From: Pseudomonas syringae KCTC 12500
GTDB lineage: Bacteria; Pseudomonadota; Gammaproteobacteria; Pseudomonadales; Pseudomonadaceae
Length of the DNA stretch: 64,000 nt
Direction of reading: 5' to 3'
Assembly (NCBI RefSeq): GCF_000507185.2
Contig: NZ_AYTM02000002.1
Coordinates: 1,945,501 to 2,009,500 of the forward strand
The notes beneath the pieces are model-generated. The model saw only the letters and a program-made list of their open reading frames with translations, ran no database searches and was not told the origin of the DNA. This document shows positions 58,125 through 64,000 of this stretch, one piece after another. How positions within the stretch are numbered: position 1 is the first letter of the stretch; each line of letters starts with the position of its first letter. The translations under genes and the position numbers were made by a program.

Positions 58125-59990
58125 ATGGAATCGCCACTCCCCCGCCTCAACCGCATAACAGTGCCCATCGCACTCTCGCACACCAACAGCGCCAGGATTG
58201 TTCCGCGCTGGTTCGTCGAGGAAAGCGAATTCAGCCCGATTCCAGCCACCTACCGACCGCTGGTCAACGGTGAGGAAGCGTTCAGAGCTGTTTATGAGGC
58301 CATTGCCAAGGCCGAGAAATCCGTCGAAATCATCTGCTGGGGCTTTCAGCCTTCCATGTATTTCATCCGCGACGGATGCCACCCCTGCATTGGCGAACTG
58401 CTCAGGCTCAAGGCCGCCGCAGGCAGGAAGGTGCGCATACTCGGCTGGGAAATGCCTTTCAACTCTGCAGGCGTAGCAGGCGAAGGCAATCTGCCGGGCA
58501 AAGGCGTGATCCGGATAAAATCCCGGGCTATGCAAAGCTCGACGCCTGATCAGTATGACTACGACCGCGACTGGTTCTCTGAGTGCGCGGTGTCCGATGG
58601 CAAGGCGGCTGAGCGAGTCAACGGCACATCCCCTGTATTCGTCAGCAGGGGGTTCAGTGCGAAAGAGCGGGCAGAGATTGCTTACTGGGTGAGGTATCAA
58701 GCGCTTGATCCCAACATCAGCACTCGCATGCAGCTTGCCCTGAGCGCCAGCGCCTCGCACCACCAGAAAAGCGTGCTGGTCGACTATGAACTGCCCAGCG
58801 CGGTCGGCTTTGTCATGGGCCACAACTCGCTGGACGAGTATTGGGACACCGATCAACACTCGGCACTGAACCGTGAAGAGGGCACCAAACCAGAACCTTA
58901 TCTGGGTGCGCGCGGCCAAACGCCACGCCAGGACATCTCGTGCATGCTGTCCGGGCCGATCCTTCACGATGTGCACCAGAACTTCGCCATCGCCTGGCGT
59001 AAGGAAACCGGCGAAGACCTGCTCGCCTGCCGTGATTGCGATCCGTCCTCCAAGCGCCTCCAGTTCCAGAGCGGCACCCGGTTGATGATGCAACTGTTGC
59101 GCACCCAGGCTCAGGTGGGTCAGCCCAAAACCAACCGCAAGCACAAGGATGATGTGGGCGACTATGAAGCGCCCGTTCGGGATATCCAGAGCGGTTACAT
59201 GGTGGCTGCCAATAACGTCACCCAGTTCATCTACATCGAGAACCAGTATTTCCGCTGGCCGCCGCTGGCTGACCACATCAAGACCCTGGCGGGGAAGTAC
59301 TTCAAGGCAGGCCGCAAGGAACCCCTTTATCTTTTTGTCATCACCAATGACACCAAAGACGGGGTCGGCATGGGCACGGCCAAGACCCAGGAAATGCTCG
59401 CCAGCCTGGGCCGGGCCGAGACCATTCCGGCCATCACCAAGCTGCGACTGATCAAGGAGATGAAAAGTGAAGCCCCGGTCAGACCCCGGCCAGATGGGCC
59501 AAATGACCGTGCCGGGCAGAGAAAGCTGGACGAGTGGCAAGCGGAGATAGACAGGAAAACCAAGGAGATTGAAGACACCAAGCTGGAACTGGAGCCAGTA
59601 ACAGGCTTGAAGATTCATGTCTGTTCATTGGTCGCACCCGACTCGCCGGCTGGCCAGCCCTGGATGCCGGTCTATATCCACTCCAAACTGATGATCGTCG
59701 ATGACGTCTACACCACCCACGGCTCGGCCAACATCAACACCCGCAGCATGATGGTCGATAGCGAACTGAATATTTGTCACGAGCATCCTGAGTTTAGCCA
59801 GCCGTTGCGGCGGCGATTGTGGGATATGCATACAAACAAGATAGGGGCGCAGGATGAGCCTGATATGGCGTTTAAGGCATGGGAAGACATAATTACGATT
59901 AATACAGATCTTAGGCCGAAGAAAAGACCACCCCATGCCCCTCTAGTTGAATTCAATTACACCGGAACATCCATGACGGACTTTGACTGA
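58125..59990 (+). CDS. tle5: Tle5-type phospholipase D antibacterial effector (PldB-like)
   Basis: A 621-residue phospholipase D-family protein with two complete HKD motifs: H213-Q-K215-x4-D220 in SHHQKSVLVDYE and H519-S-K521-x4-D526 in YIHSKLMIVDD, followed by GSANINTRS. It should hydrolyse phosphatidylethanolamine in the periplasm of a target cell after delivery on VgrG. The start at 58125 has an AAGGAA site; a GTG 30 nt upstream is an alternative. No signal peptide, as expected for T6SS cargo. Its stop overlaps the immunity start (TGATG). The gene order vgrG-tle5-tli5 matches P. aeruginosa vgrG5-pldB-tli5. Confidence 0.93.
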   Translation: MESPLPRLNRITVPIALSHTNSARIVPRWFVEESEFSPIPATYRPLVNGEEAFRAVYEAIAKAEKSVEIICWGFQPSMYFIRDGCHPCIGELLRLKAAAGRKVRILGWEMPFNSAGVAGEGNLPGKGVIRIKSRAMQSSTPDQYDYDRDWFSECAVSDGKAAERVNGTSPVFVSRGFSAKERAEIAYWVRYQALDPNISTRMQLALSASASHHQKSVLVDYELPSAVGFVMGHNSLDEYWDTDQHSALNREEGTKPEPYLGARGQTPRQDISCMLSGPILHDVHQNFAIAWRKETGEDLLACRDCDPSSKRLQFQSGTRLMMQLLRTQAQVGQPKTNRKHKDDVGDYEAPVRDIQSGYMVAANNVTQFIYIENQYFRWPPLADHIKTLAGKYFKAGRKEPLYLFVITNDTKDGVGMGTAKTQEMLASLGRAETIPAITKLRLIKEMKSEAPVRPRPDGPNDRAGQRKLDEWQAEIDRKTKEIEDTKLELEPVTGLKIHVCSLVAPDSPAGQPWMPVYIHSKLMIVDDVYTTHGSANINTRSMMVDSELNICHEHPEFSQPLRRRLWDMHTNKIGAQDEPDMAFKAWEDIITINTDLRPKKRPPHAPLVEFNYTGTSMTDFD

Positions 59991-61045
59991 TGCGCCTAAC
60001 CTTCTTGCTCTCAAGCATGCTATTGGTTGCCTGCAGCTCCGGCAACGCTATTACTCTACGGACAAAGGACACTCCCTTGAATCAGTTGAGCGAAGTCAAC
60101 GCCAAACTGGCATTTACCTGCGTACACGAGAAAATACCGGCCCCTTCGGCGGAAACGGACGTGCTGTTCCAATATGCTCGCTGGTTGCAGAAGAACAATC
60201 AGATCCCGCAGGACGAAGCGGTCGACGTCGAAATTGGCAGACTGTATCGCATCGCCGCAGAAAACAATCACTATAAGGCCAACGTCAACCTGCAGAACGG
60301 TGCCATGCGCGGCCAGTTCAAACTCGCGGGCGGGGAAAGACTGCGCCTTAGCCAGCAGTTAATAGATGCAGACGTGGCTTCGGGATACTACATGATCGCC
60401 ATCTATCTTCAGAAGGGCGCGGCTGGTCTGCAACAAGATGAAAATATGTCCCTGCGCTACTTCCGCAAGGCAGCAGACGAAGGAAGCGCGCAAGCACAAG
60501 CGTTTGTAGCAGAAAAATTATTCCCAATCGACATTGCTCCAGATATCGCTCGGCAAATGCGCCGTTGTGCAGCCGAGCAAGGCAATGGCAAAGCTGCAAG
60601 AGCACTGGGTGTTGACCTGAAGAACGACGGTCACTATCAGGCTGCACTTGAGATGCTTCAGCTTGGGGTCTCGGCTGGGGACGAAAGCTCAGCTTCCTTT
60701 TTAGACAATGGGTTTCGTGGTCCTAAAAGAGATAATGGGTTGTATTATCTTGACCAGCAGGAGGATCTTCAGCGTGCAGAAAGATACAGGCAAATTGGCA
60801 AAGCCCTCGGTAACTGGTCCTACGCCAACCCAAGCGTCCCCGAAATCAACGAAATCGTTCCCCTGCCGCCGGCCAAACTCCCCGCTTGGGATGGCAAGCT
60901 GAAATGGGTTGAAGAGCGTGAGGCCAATATCCCGCCGCCCAAGCCTTCCGAAGCGTTGATCGAGCAGTTGGCCAAGACGATGGTGCTCGACCCCAAAACA
61001 GGTAAGCCGTTGCCGGGCTCCCCTGTTTATAGCAAGGAAGACTGA
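59990..61045 (+). CDS. tli5: Tli5-type immunity lipoprotein, copy 1 (Sel1-like repeats)
   Basis: A 351-residue lipoprotein: signal MRLTFLLSSMLLVA, lipid Cys15, Ser at +2 (outer-membrane retention). Sel1/TPR-like helical repeats are visible (SLRYFRKAADEGSAQAQAF, RCAAEQGNGKAARALGV). A conserved Pro-rich tail follows (VPEINEIVPLPPAKLPAW, GKPLPGSPVYSKED). It should block the Tle5 phospholipase in the periplasm. Coupled to tle5 by a one-base overlap. Confidence 0.9.
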   Translation: MRLTFLLSSMLLVACSSGNAITLRTKDTPLNQLSEVNAKLAFTCVHEKIPAPSAETDVLFQYARWLQKNNQIPQDEAVDVEIGRLYRIAAENNHYKANVNLQNGAMRGQFKLAGGERLRLSQQLIDADVASGYYMIAIYLQKGAAGLQQDENMSLRYFRKAADEGSAQAQAFVAEKLFPIDIAPDIARQMRRCAAEQGNGKAARALGVDLKNDGHYQAALEMLQLGVSAGDESSASFLDNGFRGPKRDNGLYYLDQQEDLQRAERYRQIGKALGNWSYANPSVPEINEIVPLPPAKLPAWDGKLKWVEEREANIPPPKPSEALIEQLAKTMVLDPKTGKPLPGSPVYSKED

Positions 61046-61168
61046 TCACATACCCATGTGCCCAGCACGGGTTTGCATGTGCCGACAGTATCGGTGCATG
61101 CAAATCTATGCGCCCCATCTTTTAGGTATGGAAGCCCGATTATGCGCGTGCTCACTCTGATATTCCCT

Positions 61169-62424
61169 TTGCCATGAGCGCCAGCGCCTCGCACCACCAG
61201 AAAAGTGTACTGGTCGACTATGAACTGCCCAGCGCGGTCGGCTTTGTCATGGGTCACAATTCTCTGGACGAGTATTGGGACACCGATCAACACTCGGCAC
61301 TGAACCGTGAAGAAGGCACCAAGCCTGCGCCCTATCTAGGCTCGCGCGGCTCTACGCCACGCCAGGACATCTCGTGCATGTTGTCCGGGCCGATCCTCCA
61401 TGATGTGCACCAGAACTTTGCCATCGCCTGGCGCAAGGAAACCGGCGAGGACCTGCTCGCCTGCCGCGATTGCGATCCGACCTCCAATCGTCTCCAGTTC
61501 CAGAACGGCACGCGGTTGATGATGCAAGTGTTGCGCACCCAGGCTCAGGTGGGCCAGCCCAAAACTAACCGCAAGCACAAGGATGACGTGGGCGACCATG
61601 AAAAACCCGTTCGAGACATCCAGAGCGGTTACATGGTGGCTGCCAACAACGTCACCCAGTTCATCTACATCGAGAACCAGTACTTCCGCTGGCCGCCGCT
61701 GGCCGATCACCTCAAGACCTTGGCAGGGAAATACTTCGAGGCAGGCCGCAAGGAGCCCCTCTATCTTTTTGTCGTCACCAATGACACCAAGGACGGGGTC
61801 GGCATGGGCACGGCCAAGACCCAGGAAATGCTCGCCAGCCTGGGTCGGGCAGAAACCATTCCGGCCATCACCAAGCTGCGAATGATCAAGGAGATGAAAA
61901 GTGAAGCCCCGGTCAGACCTCGGCCAGATGGCCCAAATGATCGGGCCGGGCAGAGAAAGCTGGACGAATGGCAAGCGGAGATGGACAGGAAAACCAAGGA
62001 GATTGAAACTTCCAACTTGGTAGCCAAAGAAGTGCCAGGGTTGAAGATTCATGTTTGCTCATTGGTCGCGCGTGACTTGCAGGATGGCCAACCCTGGATG
62101 CCGGTCTACATCCACTCCAAGCTGATGATCGTCGATGACGTCTACACCACACACGGCTCGGCCAACATCAACACTCGAAGCATGATGGTCGATAGTGAAC
62201 TGAACATCTGCCACGAGCATCCAGAGTTTAGTCAGCCGTTGCGGCGGCGATTGTGGGATTTGCATACGAAGGGGTTAGGGGGGCAGGATGAGCCTGAAAT
62301 AGCATTTAAAGCCTGGAGCGCTATCATTGGTAATAACAAGAGACTGCAGTCAAAAAAAATGTCTCCATACGCTCCCCTTAACGAATTTTATTACAGCGAT
62401 ACTTCTATGACGGACCTTGACTAA
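61169..62424 (+). pseudogene. N-terminally truncated second copy of the Tle5 effector
   Basis: From 61169 (TTGCC-ATGAGCGCC) the DNA is homologous to tle5 from about 58735 to its end. The first 205 residues are missing. Both HKD motifs are kept (SHHQKSVLVDYE, YIHSKLMIVDD). An ATG exists at 61174 because the parental CTG (Leu206) is ATG here, so a 416-residue product is possible, but there is no ribosome site. It looks like a cassette remnant that could donate a variant toxin end by recombination; it could also be a dead relic. The tail after about residue 375 has diverged. Confidence 0.85.
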
Positions 62425-63479
62425 TGCGTCTGACTCTTTTGCTTTCAAGCGTTCTGATGGTCGCGTGCGGCACTAGCAATGCCGTTAATCTAAGAACAAA
62501 GGACATCCCCTTGAATCAGCTGACTGACATTAATGCAAAACTGGCCTTTACCTGCGTACACGAGAAGTTTCCGGCCTCTTCGTCAGAAACCGATATGCTG
62601 TTCCAGTATGCTCGCTGGTTACAGAAAAACAACCAGATCAAGCAGGACAAGACAGTTGATCTCGAAATCGAGCGACTGTACCGAATTCCCGCTGAAAACC
62701 AGCATTATAAAGCGAACGTCAATCTGCAGAACGGCGGCATGCGTGGCGAATTTAAGTTAGGCGGCGAAGAACATCTAAGATTAAGTCAGCAGTTGATCGA
62801 CGCGCGCATAGCAACTGGTTATTACTTCATCGCTGTATTTCTTGAGCGGGGATCCGCTGGCTTGCATAAAGATCCGGAAATGGCCTTGCGTTACTTTCGC
62901 AAAGCGGCGGATGAGGGAAGTGCCCAGGCCCAAGCTTATGTGGCAGACAAACTAGAACCGATCGATATTGCTCCGAACATTGCACGACAGACGCGCTGGT
63001 GTGCTGCTGAACAAGGTAACGGAAAGGCCGCGACAGCATTAGGTAACGATCAAACAATTGATGGAAATTATCAGAAGGCACTTAAAGCTTATCAACTTGG
63101 TGTTGCAGCGGGCGATGAAACTGCAGCATTTTTTTTAGAGAGTGGTTTTGATGGTCCTGCATCGGTTAATCGCTTGTACTTCATAGATCAGAAGAAAGAT
63201 TTGGAGCGTGTAGATCGCTATAAAAAAATTGGTAAGTTGCTAGGTGACTGGTCCTATGCCAACCCAAGCGTCCCCGAAATCAACGAAATCGTCCCCCTGC
63301 CCCCAGCCAAACTCCCCGCATGGGATGGCAAGCTGAAATGGGTTGAAGAGCGTGAAGCCAACATCCCGCCGCCCAAGCCTTCCGAAGCGCTGATCGAGCA
63401 ACTGGCCAAGGCCATGGTGCTTGATCCTAAAACAGGCAAGCCGTTGCCAGGCTCTCCGGTCTACAGCAAGGAAGACTGA
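62424..63479 (+). CDS. Tli5-type immunity lipoprotein, copy 2 (divergent)
   Basis: 351 residues: lipid Cys15 (LMVACGTSN), the same Sel1-like layout as copy 1 (ALRYFRKAADEGSAQAQAY). The last ~85 residues are nearly identical to copy 1, while the middle has clearly diverged and is more AT-rich. It is coupled by TAATG to the truncated effector copy. It probably gives immunity to a variant Tle5 from other strains. Confidence 0.9.
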   Translation: MRLTLLLSSVLMVACGTSNAVNLRTKDIPLNQLTDINAKLAFTCVHEKFPASSSETDMLFQYARWLQKNNQIKQDKTVDLEIERLYRIPAENQHYKANVNLQNGGMRGEFKLGGEEHLRLSQQLIDARIATGYYFIAVFLERGSAGLHKDPEMALRYFRKAADEGSAQAQAYVADKLEPIDIAPNIARQTRWCAAEQGNGKAATALGNDQTIDGNYQKALKAYQLGVAAGDETAAFFLESGFDGPASVNRLYFIDQKKDLERVDRYKKIGKLLGDWSYANPSVPEINEIVPLPPAKLPAWDGKLKWVEEREANIPPPKPSEALIEQLAKAMVLDPKTGKPLPGSPVYSKED

Positions 63480-63553
63480 TCACAGATCCATGTGCCAAGC
63501 AGAGATTTACATGTGTCGACAGTGATCGGCACATGCAAATCTCTGCCCAAACT

Positions 63554-63616
63554 CAAACCCGACGCGCGCTCGTTGAACCTTATTATCGCGACGCTACTAT
63601 GACGGACCATGACTGA
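63554..63616 (+). pseudogene. Relic tail of a third Tle5 copy
   Basis: In the frame ending at the TGA 63614-63616, the codons read about TRRALVEPYYRDATMTDHD, which aligns with the ends of tle5 copy 1 (LVEFNYTGTSMTDFD) and copy 2 (LNEFYYSDTSMTDLD). Only about 20 residues remain. The stop overlaps the next immunity start (TGATG), exactly as in the other two units. Confidence 0.75.
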
Positions 63617-64000
63617 TGCGCTTGACTTTGTTGCTTTCGATCCTGCTGTTGGCCGCCTGCAGCTCCGGCAATGCCCTTACCTCACGGACGAAGGACGCGC
63701 CGCTGAATCAGTTGAGCGAAGTCGACGCCAAGCTGGCATTTACCTGCGTACACGAGAAAATTCCGGCCCCTTCGGCAGAAACGGATGTGCTGTTCCAGTA
63801 CGCGCGCTGGTTGCAGAAAAACAACCAGATACAGCAGGATGAAACGGTCGACGTCGAGATAGGGAGACTGTATCGCATCGCGGCAGAAAACAACCACTAC
63901 AAGGCCAATGTCAACCTGCAGAACGGTGCCATGCGCGGCCAGTTCAAGCTGACTGGCGGGGAACGCTTGCGCCTTAGCCAACAATTAATAGATGCACACG
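63616..64000 (+). CDS. Tli5-type immunity lipoprotein, copy 3 (partial, runs off window)
   Basis: The first 128 residues of a third immunity lipoprotein: signal MRLTLLLSILLLAA, lipid Cys15, then a sequence closer to copy 1 than to copy 2 (CVHEKIPAPSAETDVLFQYA, NNHYKANVNLQNGAMRG). The frame is open to the right edge. Confidence 0.9.
   Translation, partial: MRLTLLLSILLLAACSSGNALTSRTKDAPLNQLSEVDAKLAFTCVHEKIPAPSAETDVLFQYARWLQKNNQIQQDETVDVEIGRLYRIAAENNHYKANVNLQNGAMRGQFKLTGGERLRLSQQLIDAH

Overview
The window looks like a chromosomal segment of a fluorescent pseudomonad, most likely from the Pseudomonas syringae group. The reasons are the gene order metK / ArsR-methyltransferase / tktA / epd / pgk / fba, the split gbc and dgc glycine-betaine catabolic genes, moderately high GC with Pseudomonas codon use, and many REP-type palindromes built on GAGCGAACTTGTTCGCGAA. 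No rRNA, tRNA or CRISPR array was seen.

Layout. 0-3 kb: end of a TldD-like gene, a PmbA-like partner and an MdtD-like exporter. 3.3-6 kb: a GAF-PAS-GGDEF-EAL signalling gene broken by a frameshift. 6-9.3 kb: msrA, rlmJ and small unknown genes, one with a structured leader. 9.5-30.5 kb: glycine betaine catabolism. gbcB and gbcA are divergent, and the dgcA/dgcB/ETF operon with two companion genes lies further right on the minus strand. Between these two arms sits a 10 kb accessory block: a GH18 chitinase without a signal peptide, a spacer with repeated DnaA-box-like dyads, and a 2377-residue secreted protein made of about 28 tandem modules of about 64 residues followed by a PI-PLC-type domain.

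30.7-33.9 kb: an LprI-like gene, a DUF3010 gene, then five exact-length 210-bp repeats carrying REP palindromes. The fifth repeat is interrupted by an intact IS110-family element. Its 5' noncoding end can be read as a bridge RNA: one loop matches both halves of the REP target and the other partly matches the element's own ends. 34-43 kb: fba, three small lipoproteins, pgk, epd, tktA, a SahR-like regulator with a perfect operator palindrome, metK and a LysE exporter. 43.9-46.5 kb: ligB, a DUF1090 gene and a MAPEG gene. 46.6-54.6 kb: a CzcRS-like two-component system divergent from a czcCBA-type heavy-metal efflux operon.

55-64 kb: a type VI secretion island with vgrG, a Tle5-type phospholipase D effector and its Sel1-type lipoprotein immunity gene. 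It is followed by an N-terminally truncated second effector plus second immunity gene, then by the relic tail of a third effector plus a third immunity gene that runs off the window. This suggests growth by repeated toxin-tail plus immunity units.

All calls come from reading the sequence and from remembered family features. No database search or structure prediction was run.
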